Source of the DNA: Parapedobacter sp035556095
Lineage (GTDB): Bacteria; Bacteroidota; Bacteroidia; Sphingobacteriales; Sphingobacteriaceae
Assembly (NCBI RefSeq): GCF_035556095.1
Contig: NZ_DATMFT010000021.1
Location: forward strand, 186,001-250,000
Direction: 5' to 3'
DNA length: 64,000 nucleotides
The translations under genes and the position numbers were made by a program. Below are positions 7,857 to 15,846 of this stretch, one piece after another. Position 1 is the first letter of the stretch; every line of letters starts with the position of its first letter. The notes under the pieces were generated by a model, which was given only the letters and a program-made list of their open reading frames with translations, was not told where the DNA came from and did no database searches.

Positions 7857-9416
7857 ATGAAAAATCTTCCCCTTATTGACATCGCCGTTATTATCATCTA
7901 CCTGTTGGCTATGGTATTGGTAGGTATTTGGTTTTCACGTAAAAATAAAAGTGCCGAACAGTTCACTAAAGCTTCGGGAATGATTCCGGGCTGGGCGGTA
8001 GGGATTTCGCTCTATGCCACATTCTTGAGTAGCAACACGTTTTTGGGCGTGCCGGGCAAAGCGTTCGGGGACAATTGGAATGCTTTCGTGTTTAGCTTAT
8101 CAATGCCGTTGGCAGGTTGGGTAGCCGTGAAGTATTTCGTCCCGTTTTATAGAAGTGCCGGCGGGATATCTGCCTACACGCACTTGGAACATCGTTTCGG
8201 CTCTTGGGCGCGTACCTATGCGATGACGTGCTTTCTGCTTACCCAACTCGCTCGTATGGGTTCCATCTTCTTTGGTATTGCCCTAAGCCTTCAGGCGTTG
8301 ACTGGGTATGACATGGTGACAATCATGATTGTGACTGGCGTTTGTATTGTGGTGTATACAGTGATGGGGGGTATAGAAGCCGTGATTTGGACGGAAGTCG
8401 TGCAAGGCGTTATCCAGACATTCGGTGGGCTGCTCATCATGTATCTTTTATTCGTAAGTGTGGATGGAGGTGTAGGAAGCATTATCGACATCGGTTTGAA
8501 AGATGATAAATTCAGCTTGGGCGACTTGGGTTTCGACTTTGTCGGCTCCTCTTTTTGGGTGATTTTGCTGTATGGGTTTTTTATCAATCTAAACAATTTC
8601 GGAATGGACCAAAATTATGTACAGCGCTATCATACGGCGCAATCGGCCAAAGAGGCTGCGAAATCCGTATGGCTATGTGTGAAACTTTATATACCCATTT
8701 CGTTGATATTTTTCGTTATCGGTTCAGGGTTGTATGCCTATTATTATCAGAACCCTGCACTTACCGAGACCATCCGCTTACAAACTGCTGCCGAACGATT
8801 ACCCTTGGGTGCGGCTCAACAGGAAATCGCTGCATTGGCCGCAACCCTCTCACCCGAAGACTTCGGAGATAAAGTCATGCCCCATTTCATGGTGACCATG
8901 ATACCCACTGGATTGGCTGGTCTTGTGATTTCGGCGATATTGGCAGCTGCGATGAGCACCATCAGTTCGGGGATGAACGCATCGGCAACGGTATTCACTG
9001 AAGACATCTATAAACGTTATTTTAAACGTGACGCTACGAATAAGCAAGCATTACGCATGCTATTCCTCGCCACAGGTGTCTTCGGGATGCTTGGCATTGT
9101 TACGGGCATCAGTATGATCGGTGTACAGAGTATCCTGGATCTATGGTGGGAACTGTCCGGCATATTTGCTGGAGGCATGCTTGGTCTGTTTCTGTTGGGC
9201 CTTATCAGTAAAAAGGCCAACAACAGCGACGCCGTGATCGCTGTCATTGCGGGTGTTTTGACCATCTTATGGATGACCTTCTCGTATTTGATTCCGGACC
9301 AATACAGTTACCTGCGTTATCCATTACACGCCAACATGATTATCGTAGTAGGTACATTGATGATTTCGCTGGTTGGATCGGGTTTGGCGAGGATTCGGAG
9401 CTCATCCGCATCGTGA
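7857..9416 (+). CDS. Sodium:solute symporter (SSS family), probable sugar or sugar-acid importer
   Basis: Inner-membrane Na+-coupled transporter of 519 residues with about 13-14 hydrophobic segments. Recognisable SSS features include the N-terminal helix with VGIWFSRKNKSAEQFTKA, SLYATFLSSNTFLGVPGKAF (the unwound TM1 Na+/substrate region), GGIEAVIWTEVVQG, and the late AAAMSTISSGMNASATVFTED segment. Family members import sugars, sialic acids, proline or other organic solutes. Because it is followed by sugar-catabolic genes and shares an operator with the aldolase operon, import of a sugar acid or monosaccharide released by that operon is plausible. It converges with the orphan gene at 9419 (2 bp apart), so it forms its own transcription unit. 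Confidence 0.92.
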   Translation: MKNLPLIDIAVIIIYLLAMVLVGIWFSRKNKSAEQFTKASGMIPGWAVGISLYATFLSSNTFLGVPGKAFGDNWNAFVFSLSMPLAGWVAVKYFVPFYRSAGGISAYTHLEHRFGSWARTYAMTCFLLTQLARMGSIFFGIALSLQALTGYDMVTIMIVTGVCIVVYTVMGGIEAVIWTEVVQGVIQTFGGLLIMYLLFVSVDGGVGSIIDIGLKDDKFSLGDLGFDFVGSSFWVILLYGFFINLNNFGMDQNYVQRYHTAQSAKEAAKSVWLCVKLYIPISLIFFVIGSGLYAYYYQNPALTETIRLQTAAERLPLGAAQQEIAALAATLSPEDFGDKVMPHFMVTMIPTGLAGLVISAILAAAMSTISSGMNASATVFTEDIYKRYFKRDATNKQALRMLFLATGVFGMLGIVTGISMIGVQSILDLWWELSGIFAGGMLGLFLLGLISKKANNSDAVIAVIAGVLTILWMTFSYLIPDQYSYLRYPLHANMIIVVGTLMISLVGSGLARIRSSSAS

Positions 9417-9418
9417 TT

Positions 9419-10288
9419 TCATCGCTGTTTATCCGCAATTTTCTGCTTGAACCGGGCGATGTTTTTCAGGATGTCATTGGTATTGTTGCTGAATTTGCCT
9501 ATCGTGCTGGTTGCACGTGCGAAACCTTCCTTTTTCGCCAGGTCGGCCATCTCTTCCGTTACATGGTATGCATCCAACATCACAGTAGGGTAGAATGCCT
9601 TGTCCGTAGTTTGTACCTGTCGGCCCACCCAGTTGGTTGACAAATAGCGCAGCGAGAAGGTGACAACGACAACGACCCCCAACGGCAACAGCTTGCTGCT
9701 CGACCAGTCAATCGCAGCCCCTTGATTGATGTTTTTGAAGTCGAATACCGCTTTATCAATCACCCGGACATATTCTTCACGGAAGTGAAAAGCGGTGATT
9801 GCAATCAGGAAGCTGGGGTCATAACGTACACCATCCCGAGGATAGTGGATATCTTTCATCAGGTTGAAGTGCGGTAGGCTGAATTCAAATTTACCGTTGG
9901 GAAGAACTCCGAAACTTGGCTTTACCACAAGCAACTTTTCGAATGGCGCATGGTTATTGAACTCAAAGCCTTTCAATTGATCCAGACGCACGTCGTGAAG
10001 ATTCCGATCGCCGATATCCCTCTCCGAAGAACGGATGCAAGCCGCTACAGCTGCATTCAGTCTCGCCGCCATTTTGCCGTCTGCTTCCTCATATATGTCC
10101 CTCAGGACGTTGCGCAGTACTTTGGCTTGTGCGCTGGCCAGTCCGAATTCCAACGCATTCAATTTAGTAGCGTAGGTTTGCTTCACCCGTGCCGGGGCAA
10201 TTTGCATAACCTGTTTGTCGCCTAGTTCACGATAGACGATGTTGTTGATTTTTCCTTTTATTTTACCATTTCTGTCTTTCGTAGCCAT
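9419..10288 (-). CDS. Uncharacterised protein, Sphingobacteriaceae-type orphan
   Basis: I do not recognise a function. The 289-residue product has no signal peptide; one mildly hydrophobic strand (LLPLGVVVVVTFSLRYLS) lies near residue 210. It opens with KDRNGKIKGKINNIVYREL, followed by a basic segment ending in APARVKQTYATK, loosely recalling the GxxGxxG opening of DUF6266-type Bacteroidota proteins; that resemblance is weak. The rest is mixed charged sequence, fairly Lys/Arg-rich. ATG 10288 is preferred over an upstream TTG (10318). It is inserted on the opposite strand between two genes that share an operator, and its upstream region holds a long palindrome and an 11-bp repeat array. It may be a late insertion rather than part of the pathway. 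Confidence 0.7.
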   Translation of the reverse strand: MATKDRNGKIKGKINNIVYRELGDKQVMQIAPARVKQTYATKLNALEFGLASAQAKVLRNVLRDIYEEADGKMAARLNAAVAACIRSSERDIGDRNLHDVRLDQLKGFEFNNHAPFEKLLVVKPSFGVLPNGKFEFSLPHFNLMKDIHYPRDGVRYDPSFLIAITAFHFREEYVRVIDKAVFDFKNINQGAAIDWSSSKLLPLGVVVVVTFSLRYLSTNWVGRQVQTTDKAFYPTVMLDAYHVTEEMADLAKKEGFARATSTIGKFSNNTNDILKNIARFKQKIADKQR

Positions 10289-10449
10289 AATGTGGATTGT
10301 ATTGGGTTTTTTGTTCAAAAATTCTTAACTTAGTCGTTCCGAACCGCTTATTGGTCCTTCGCCTTTCTTTTGCTTCAAACATTCTCCATAACAGGGTGAT
10401 ACATGGCCCGTACCTGCTTCGCTGTGGCCCTGCATTGACTTCGTGGTAA

Positions 10450-10499
10450 GTCCAAGGTGAGTCCGGGTTTTCTTATGAAAACCCGGACTCACCTTGGAC
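10450..10499. repeat. Perfect inverted repeat, 23-bp arms, 4-nt loop
   Basis: The left arm 10450-10472 (begins GTCCAAGGTGAGTCC, ends GGGTTTTC) is the exact reverse complement of the right arm 10477-10499; the loop is TTAT. It would form a very stable hairpin in RNA from either strand. It lies about 160 bp upstream of the orphan gene and 250 bp upstream of the metallophosphoesterase, so it is not an obvious terminator for either. Confidence 0.85.
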
Positions 10500-10528
10500 C
10501 CATGTTGGACTCACCCTGGACTCACTCC
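10485..10528. repeat. Four tandem 11-bp repeat units
   Basis: Consecutive units start at 10485, 10496, 10507 and 10518: GGACTCACCTT, GGACCCATGTT, GGACTCACCCT, GGACTCACTCC. The first unit forms part of the right arm of the palindrome at 10450-10499. The 11-bp period is close to one helical turn and is not a multiple of three, so the array is not coding. Confidence 0.75.
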
Positions 10529-10680
10529 GAAGAAGGTATAAGGAAGGTGTCTGTTTGGTATGATGTTATCATTAGTTATTCATTGACTGACTAAGGTATT
10601 AATTAATTGGTTCAACCAAAAATACTGTTTTCTACCAGAAAATCAAAATAGAACCACTCTCGAAGTGTCGAGAACGCGCT

Positions 10681-10710
10681 AATATCCTACAATGCCCGGC
10701 AAATTTGATA
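10681..10710 (+). promoter_or_regulatory. Candidate activator site B (metallophosphoesterase promoter)
   Basis: Second copy of the shared motif, starting AATATCCTACAAT and, after three bases, CGGCAAATTTGATA. It begins exactly 54 bp before the TATCTTTG box at 10735. It is identical to site C at 24 of 30 positions and to site A at 22 of 30. Confidence 0.7.
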
Positions 10711-10734
10711 CATAAGCAGGAAGATTTAATGGGA

Positions 10735-10742
10735 TATCTTTG
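10735..10742 (+). promoter_or_regulatory. -7 promoter box of the metallophosphoesterase gene
   Basis: TATCTTTG, only 11 bp before ATG 10754. The transcript leader would be very short, which may mean that the in-frame ATG at 10766 is the true start. No -33 TTG is apparent. Confidence 0.6.
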
Positions 10743-10753
10743 AATGCATTCAA

Positions 10754-12091
10754 ATGATAAGTTCAATGGTTGCTCTTAGATTAAATCGGCAGAAAGGTAA
10801 GAAGTATGGTCTTTTGATAAGTTGTCTTTTTATCGTGGTTGCCTGTGTTTTTTCGCAGGGCGTCGGCCAAGAACTGACGGATTCAGTGCCAAGGCGAATC
10901 ATCGTCAACGTGACCGAAGATCTGTCGTCTTCCATTGCGATTAATTGGCAGACAAGTCGCCACGTCAAGGAAGGGTTTGCAGAGATCGCGATTGCCGATG
11001 CAGACCCACGGTTTGTAGATAAGGCCATCCGGAAAAAGGCTGAAACCGAATGGGTGGGTTTGGGAGATTCCGTCTCATCCAACTACCATTCGTTGGTTTT
11101 CGGTGACCTTATCCCTAATACAAAATATGCCTACCGCGTCGGTCAGGGCAATCAATGGAGCGAATGGTTCCACTTTGTTACGAGCAGCGATAACCCAACA
11201 GATTCGTTCCAGTTTATTTATTTCGGCGATGTGCAGACAAATATACGGTCGCTTTGGTCGCGCGTTATACGGGAGGCTTTCGCGAAAGCGCCGAAAGCGC
11301 GACTGCAGCTGTATGCAGGTGACATCATTAACCGTGCTAACCAGGACGAAGAATGGGCCGATTGGTTCGAGGCGGGAGGTTTCATACACAGCATGATACC
11401 GGGCCTTCCTTCGCCGGGCAACCACGATCACTTTAGCCTGCCGAATGGAGAAAGGGCGGCATCGGTCTTTTGGAGACCACAGTTTAACCTGCCGTTAAAT
11501 GGACCCAAAGGACTGGAGGAAACGTGTTATTTTGTCGATGTACAGGGGGTACGGTTCATATCGCTGAACTCTGACCAAGCTGAAGAATCGGATTACTACC
11601 TGGAAGCCCAACGCGAGTGGCTAGACGGTGTATTGCAAAATAACCCGAATAGCTGGACTGTGGCTATCTTTCATCACCCCATCTATTCGCCCAAAGGGAC
11701 ACGTGATAACAAGCGGATGCGGGAGACGTTTAAGCCGCTTTTCGATCAGTACGGAGTGGATTTGGTATTGCAAGGCCATGATCATACCTATGCGCGGGGC
11801 ATGAGCGAAATTCCGATGGACGGTTTAAGGAAATCATCTGGGACGATGTATGTGGTTTCGGTAAGCGGCCCCAAGATGACTGGCAGCCACGTGGAAAAGA
11901 AATATTGGATGGATCGCTCTGCAATCTATACGCAGTTGTTTCATATTATTGATGTAACCCCTCAAAAGCTTTCGTTCAAAGCCTATTTGGCGACGGGCGA
12001 GCTTTATGACGCGTTCGATTTGATCAAGCAAGAAGGAACCCTAAATAGATTGGTTGAGCGGGTGCCGGAAGATATGCCGGAACGTCTATGA
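10754..12091 (+). CDS. Purple-acid-phosphatase-like metallophosphoesterase, exported
   Basis: Calcineurin-like phosphoesterase of 445 residues with a signal sequence (LLISCLFIVVACVFSQG). An Ig/Fn3-like purple-acid-phosphatase N-terminal domain (about residues 45-145, ending in LIPNTKYAYRVGQG) is followed by the dimetal core: YFGDVQTN (~156), YAGDIINR, PGNHDH (~221), FHHPIYS and LQGHDHTYAR (~340). These supply the Asp, Asn and His metal ligands. It probably removes phosphate from a phosphomonoester or diester outside the cytoplasm. It shares its promoter architecture with the symporter and the eight-gene operon. It stands alone, 247 bp before the next gene. ATG 10766 is an alternative start. 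Confidence 0.9.
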   Translation: MISSMVALRLNRQKGKKYGLLISCLFIVVACVFSQGVGQELTDSVPRRIIVNVTEDLSSSIAINWQTSRHVKEGFAEIAIADADPRFVDKAIRKKAETEWVGLGDSVSSNYHSLVFGDLIPNTKYAYRVGQGNQWSEWFHFVTSSDNPTDSFQFIYFGDVQTNIRSLWSRVIREAFAKAPKARLQLYAGDIINRANQDEEWADWFEAGGFIHSMIPGLPSPGNHDHFSLPNGERAASVFWRPQFNLPLNGPKGLEETCYFVDVQGVRFISLNSDQAEESDYYLEAQREWLDGVLQNNPNSWTVAIFHHPIYSPKGTRDNKRMRETFKPLFDQYGVDLVLQGHDHTYARGMSEIPMDGLRKSSGTMYVVSVSGPKMTGSHVEKKYWMDRSAIYTQLFHIIDVTPQKLSFKAYLATGELYDAFDLIKQEGTLNRLVERVPEDMPERL

Positions 12092-12338
12092 GACAACGCC
12101 CTAGTGCATAGTAGCGGCTGTGAGTCTCGTGTAATCACGGTGTCGGATGGGCAACAATTAAAACTGTGCAGGATACGTAAAAATGTGCATCTTTATCTTT
12201 CCAAATAAACTTGCCGTATGATGACTCAAGTGCATGGTCGTTCAGTCTCACTAGACGTTCTTTGGGTCAGGTTGGGTAGTATTAGCATCATCGTCCTAAC
12301 CCGGTCAGGATCTAGATTTAGCGTTAATTTAGAAGTAT

Positions 12339-13070
12339 ATGAAACCGATTGTTCAGATATCATTGGATCTTACGGATATTGAAGAGGGGGTGAACACCGC
12401 CCATGTCGCATTGCAGGCGGGTGTAGACTGGCTGGAAGTCGGCACGCCCCTAGTGCTGGCAGAGGGCCTGCATGGGGTGCGCAGGTTGAGGAGTGAATTT
12501 CCTGATATACCGCTGGTGGTTGACCTGAAGACTATGGATGGTGGTTACCTGGAAGCGGAGATGATGGCTAAAGCAGGAGCAACACATGTAGTGGTTATGG
12601 GGAGGGCACATGCGGAAACCATTAAGTGCGTGGTACAAGCTGGGCGTGATTTCGGCGTGAAGGTGATGGGCGATAACCTGGCATGCGACTCGATGATAGA
12701 CGGCGCGAAGTTTCTGGAAGACCTGGGGTGCGATTATGTGATCCACCACATCGGTTACGACGAACGGCGGGGCTTGGTTGCCCAGGGCTTGCCCTGTCCC
12801 AGTCCGCTGGACCAGCTTACTGAGGTTGTGGAAGCAGTAAACATACCTGTTCAAGCCGTCGGCGGGCTGTCCATTGATCAGGCCATCTCATGCCCGTCTT
12901 ACGGCGCACCGCTGGTGGTGCTTGGAGCGCCCCTCACGATTGATGCCGACTCGTTCAAAACGTCGAGCAGCAATGACCTTCCAAGTGTATTACGGACCAT
13001 CTGCGAAAATATCCATTCGCAGCAAGTAAAAAAGACATATAAGCAACCATGGAGTTTTTATCAGTCGTAA
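12339..13070 (+). CDS. HPS/KGPDC-like decarboxylase or aldolase (OMP-decarboxylase superfamily)
   Basis: 243-residue (beta/alpha)8 protein of the orotidine-monophosphate-decarboxylase superfamily, in the hexulose-6-phosphate synthase / 3-keto-L-gulonate-6-phosphate decarboxylase branch. Visible active-site residues: D10 (QISLDLTD), E33 (WLEVGTP), the catalytic DxKxxD motif VDLKTMDGG (D62, K64, D67), and H136 (VIHHIGYDER). The position following H136 resembles HPS more than KGPDC, where an Arg is expected. Phosphate-loop candidates are AVGGLSIDQA and VVLGAPLT. The likely reaction is decarboxylation or aldol cleavage of a phosphorylated keto-sugar, but which one is unresolved. It overlaps the downstream dehydrogenase by 22 bp and heads a four-gene operon. 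Confidence 0.82.
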   Translation: MKPIVQISLDLTDIEEGVNTAHVALQAGVDWLEVGTPLVLAEGLHGVRRLRSEFPDIPLVVDLKTMDGGYLEAEMMAKAGATHVVVMGRAHAETIKCVVQAGRDFGVKVMGDNLACDSMIDGAKFLEDLGCDYVIHHIGYDERRGLVAQGLPCPSPLDQLTEVVEAVNIPVQAVGGLSIDQAISCPSYGAPLVVLGAPLTIDADSFKTSSSNDLPSVLRTICENIHSQQVKKTYKQPWSFYQS

Positions 13071-14074
13071 ATTTTGATCGCCAAAAGGGTTCGGTGGAAC
13101 TTCGGAAGGTATCCCGTCCCACGCCGAAAAGCGGCGAGGTGATCCTGGAAGTAAAGGGCGTGGGCGTATGCGGCAGCGATCTGCACCAATGGACGTCCAC
13201 CCATAGCTGGGAGGTGAATTATCCGGTTATCTTGGGCCATGAATTCGCGGGGATTATCGATGAGATTGGCCCGGATGTGAAAAACTGGAAAGCCGGTGAT
13301 CGGGTAGTCAGCGAAACCGCCGCGGTCATCGATCTGGACAACCCACTGTCGAAGGTAGGACTGTATAACCTCGATCCCTCGCGGAAAGGGTTCGGTTACG
13401 GTGTCAACGGTGCGATGACCAAGTACGTTGCGGTGCCCGCCCGCTGTCTGCATCGTATACCGAATACCCTTGAGTTTGAAAAAGCCTGCCTGACCGAACC
13501 GTGCAGCGTGGCCTATAATGCGGTGGTAAACAATGCCGATATCAAGCCCGGAGACCGGGTGTTGGTCATCGGCCCCGGCACCATCGGGATGCTCTGCGCG
13601 CTGATGGCCCAATTGAGGGGTGCGGACGTGGCCATTGTGGGGCTGGAAAGCGATCGGGTGCGGCTTGACATTGCCGCGACCTATGGAATACGACCCCTCA
13701 CCGATAATGCAGACGCATGGGCAAGGGAGCTGGACGGAATGGGGGCCGATTGCGTAATCGATTCCGCGGGAATCAGCCATACCCTCCAGCATGCAGTCGA
13801 CTGGGTACGGCCCAACGGACAGGTGGTTAAAGTAGGTTGGGGGCCGCAACCCATCGGGTTTTCACTGGATCCCATTGTGCAGAAGAACGTACGTATCCAG
13901 GGCAGTTTCAGTCACAACTGGCCGGTATGGGAAAAAGTAATCCGGCTGTTAGATACAGGCCGCTTGGACATTAGCAAAATCATCGGCGGTATGTGGCCAT
14001 TGGAAGATTGGGAAGTGGCTTTCCGCAAAATGAAGGATGGCGAAGTCATCAAAAGTGTGTTGATACCGAAATAA
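13049..14074 (+). CDS. Zinc-type medium-chain alcohol/polyol dehydrogenase
   Basis: MDR-superfamily NAD(P)-dependent dehydrogenase of 341 residues, similar to threonine, sorbitol or galactitol-phosphate dehydrogenases. The catalytic zinc site is intact: VCGSDLHQW (Cys) and LGHEFAG (His-Glu). The Rossmann motif VLVIGPGTIGMLCA lies near residue 172. The structural-zinc lobe is unusual: the loop following VSETAAVIDLD lacks the four cysteines that normally bind the second zinc, yet keeps the adjacent PSRKGFGYG motif. It probably oxidises a sugar, sugar acid or polyol at one hydroxyl. It is translationally coupled to the upstream decarboxylase (22-bp overlap) and followed after 15 bp by an SDR. 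Confidence 0.9.
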   Translation: MEFLSVVNFDRQKGSVELRKVSRPTPKSGEVILEVKGVGVCGSDLHQWTSTHSWEVNYPVILGHEFAGIIDEIGPDVKNWKAGDRVVSETAAVIDLDNPLSKVGLYNLDPSRKGFGYGVNGAMTKYVAVPARCLHRIPNTLEFEKACLTEPCSVAYNAVVNNADIKPGDRVLVIGPGTIGMLCALMAQLRGADVAIVGLESDRVRLDIAATYGIRPLTDNADAWARELDGMGADCVIDSAGISHTLQHAVDWVRPNGQVVKVGWGPQPIGFSLDPIVQKNVRIQGSFSHNWPVWEKVIRLLDTGRLDISKIIGGMWPLEDWEVAFRKMKDGEVIKSVLIPK

Positions 14075-14089
14075 TAAAGGGTGAAAATC

Positions 14090-14899
14090 ATGCAAAACGA
14101 TTTATTAAAAGACAAAGTAATTATTGTCACCGGCGCATTCGGTGGAATTGGCCTTGCAATCGCGAAGGCTTGCCTGAACGCCCGGGCGAACATACTGCTG
14201 CACGGGCGAAGCGAACGAAACTTGGCCGACGCGCTAGGCTACCTGGGTGGTGGGGAGCGGGTCGAACCGTTCATTGGTGATGTGACGCGCGAGGGCTTTG
14301 CGCTGGATCTGGTGGAAACCACGGTACGCCGTTTCGGCAAAATCAACGGCATCGTCAATAATGCGGCCTATGTGGTCTCGTCCAACGTGAACGATACGAC
14401 GCTGGCGTTGTTCCGGGAAGTATTGGAAGTAAATTCATTGGCACCGTTTGCCATCATCCAATCGGCGCTGCCCCATCTGGCCGAAACCAAAGGGGCGGTG
14501 GTCAATATCGGTTCCGTGAATGCCTACGCCGGAGAACCAAGCTTATTGGCGTACAGTGTGTCAAAAGGAGCATTGATGACCCTAACTAGAAACCTAGGCG
14601 ATAGCCTGCACAGAGACTTTGGTGTACGGGTAAACCAACTGAACGTGGGATGGGTACTAACGGAAAAGGAGCAGGAACGGAAAACCGGTCACGGACTGCC
14701 TGCCGATTGGTATAAACTGATTTCGCCGATGTATGCCCCTGCCCGTCGGCTGCTGGACCCCATGGAAGTTGCCAATTCTGCGGTATTGTGGCTTTCGGAT
14801 TCGCTGGGTCCGATAAGCGGCCAAGCCGTGGAACTGGAGCAGCATCCGATTATTGGACGGAATCCAGAAAAAAACTTAGACGCGCTAGACATCGATTAA
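14090..14899 (+). CDS. Short-chain dehydrogenase/reductase
   Basis: Classical SDR of 269 residues. The cofactor motif is TGAFGGIGLAIAKA (about residues 15-28), NNAA is present, the catalytic Ser lies in VVNIGSVNAYAG, and the YSVSK motif supplies Tyr and Lys. Members oxidise or reduce sugar and sugar-acid hydroxyls. The start is ATG 14090, 8 nt after an AAGGG ribosome site; a GTG at 14081 is possible. It sits between the zinc dehydrogenase and a TIM-barrel isomerase in a tight operon, which suggests sequential oxidation/reduction or epimerisation of one substrate. The substrate is unknown. Confidence 0.9.
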   Translation: MQNDLLKDKVIIVTGAFGGIGLAIAKACLNARANILLHGRSERNLADALGYLGGGERVEPFIGDVTREGFALDLVETTVRRFGKINGIVNNAAYVVSSNVNDTTLALFREVLEVNSLAPFAIIQSALPHLAETKGAVVNIGSVNAYAGEPSLLAYSVSKGALMTLTRNLGDSLHRDFGVRVNQLNVGWVLTEKEQERKTGHGLPADWYKLISPMYAPARRLLDPMEVANSAVLWLSDSLGPISGQAVELEQHPIIGRNPEKNLDALDID

Positions 14900-14900
14900 T

Positions 14901-15782
14901 ATGCCCAAATTAGCTGTATTTCCGAAGGCTTTCATGAAGGAGCTTTGTGTAACGGGAGAAATGTCGCTCGACGAATGGATTGATCTAACGTCGGTACTGG
15001 AAATTGACGGGCTGGAGTGGTACGCCGGCTTTCTAGAGATGGAGAACCCTAACAACTGGGATCGCTATCGCCGCCGGGTCAGCGATGCTGGATTGGAGAT
15101 ACCGATGATGTGCTGCTCGCCCGATTTTACCCATCCCGACCCGGTGTTCAGAAAGGAACAGATCCAGAAGCAGAAACAATGGATCGACATGACATATGCG
15201 CTTGGCGGCCACTATTGCCGCGTCCTGTCGGGCCAGCGGCGACCAGAGCTATCCATTGATGACGGCGTGAAATTGACGGTAGATTCGATTCTGGAATGCG
15301 TTGCGTACGCAAAGTTGCTCGGGATTACTTTAATCCTCGAAAATCATTACAAAGACGACTTCTGGAAATTTCCTGAATTCGCACAGAAATCTTCGGTGTT
15401 CTGCCAGATTGTCGAAGCAATCGACGACCCTTATTTCGGGGTGAACTATGACCCGAGCAACACCTTTCTTGCTGGTGAAGATCCGTTGGAACTACTGGAG
15501 AAGGTGAAGTACCGCATCAAGACGATGCATGCTAGCGACAGGTACCTGGTAGGCGGAACACTCAAGGACCTGCGGAAGATGGAAGATAACAGCGAAGGAT
15601 ATGCCTCTGTGCTGAGGCATGGTGAAATCGGCAAAGGTCTTAACGATTACGACGCTATCTTCACCACCCTTAAATCCGTTCATTTCGATAGCTGGATCAG
15701 TATCGAAGATGGGGTGGAAGGGATGGATCAATTGAAAAGGAGTGTGGATTTCGTGAATCGGAAAATCAAGCAATACTGGTAA
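14901..15782 (+). CDS. Sugar phosphate isomerase/epimerase-like TIM barrel
   Basis: AP-endonuclease-2 / xylose-isomerase-like TIM barrel of 293 residues. Supporting segments are LEIDGLEWYAGF near the N-terminus, VLSGQRRPE, ILENHYKDDFWKFP (a Glu metal ligand and conserved His), GVNYDPSNTFLAGEDPLELL, KTMHASDRYLVGG and WISIEDGVEGMDQL, which line up with the usual Glu/Asp/His metal site. Family members are epimerases, isomerases or dehydratases acting on keto-sugars and inosose-type compounds. The cytosolic location fits the absence of a signal peptide. It is the last gene of the 12339-15782 operon, 1 bp after the SDR stop. Confidence 0.87.
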   Translation: MPKLAVFPKAFMKELCVTGEMSLDEWIDLTSVLEIDGLEWYAGFLEMENPNNWDRYRRRVSDAGLEIPMMCCSPDFTHPDPVFRKEQIQKQKQWIDMTYALGGHYCRVLSGQRRPELSIDDGVKLTVDSILECVAYAKLLGITLILENHYKDDFWKFPEFAQKSSVFCQIVEAIDDPYFGVNYDPSNTFLAGEDPLELLEKVKYRIKTMHASDRYLVGGTLKDLRKMEDNSEGYASVLRHGEIGKGLNDYDAIFTTLKSVHFDSWISIEDGVEGMDQLKRSVDFVNRKIKQYW

Positions 15783-15792
15783 CCTAGAGGGC

Positions 15793-15822
15793 AACATCCT
15801 ATAATATCCCGCCAATTTGATA
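15793..15822 (+). promoter_or_regulatory. Candidate activator site C (eight-gene operon promoter)
   Basis: Third copy of the shared motif: AACATCCTATAAT and, after three bases, CCGCCAATTTGATA. It begins 10 bp after the isomerase stop and exactly 54 bp before the TATCTTTG box at 15847. Confidence 0.7.
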
Positions 15823-15846
15823 TAGAACGGCAGTATCACCATAATC

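Larger units (their letters stand above)
10289..10753. other. Repeat-rich divergent intergenic region
   Basis: 465 bp between the orphan gene and the metallophosphoesterase. It contains a perfect 23-bp-arm palindrome (10450-10499), four 11-bp repeat units (10485-10528), then A/T-rich sequence with candidate operator B (10681-10710) and a -7 box (10735-10742). No RNA gene or credible reading frame was seen. Confidence 0.6.

Noticed and set aside
10319..10753. CRISPR array or transposon end at the 11-bp repeats and palindrome
   Set aside because: Units are contiguous without spacers, too short for CRISPR, and there is no transposase gene or target-site duplication seen.
12218..12382. Small open frame beginning MMTQVHGRSVSLDVLW before the HPS/KGPDC-like gene, with a TATCTTTC box upstream
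   Set aside because: It overlaps the start of the next gene in another frame, resembles no known protein, and the box has a mismatch; not enough to call a gene.
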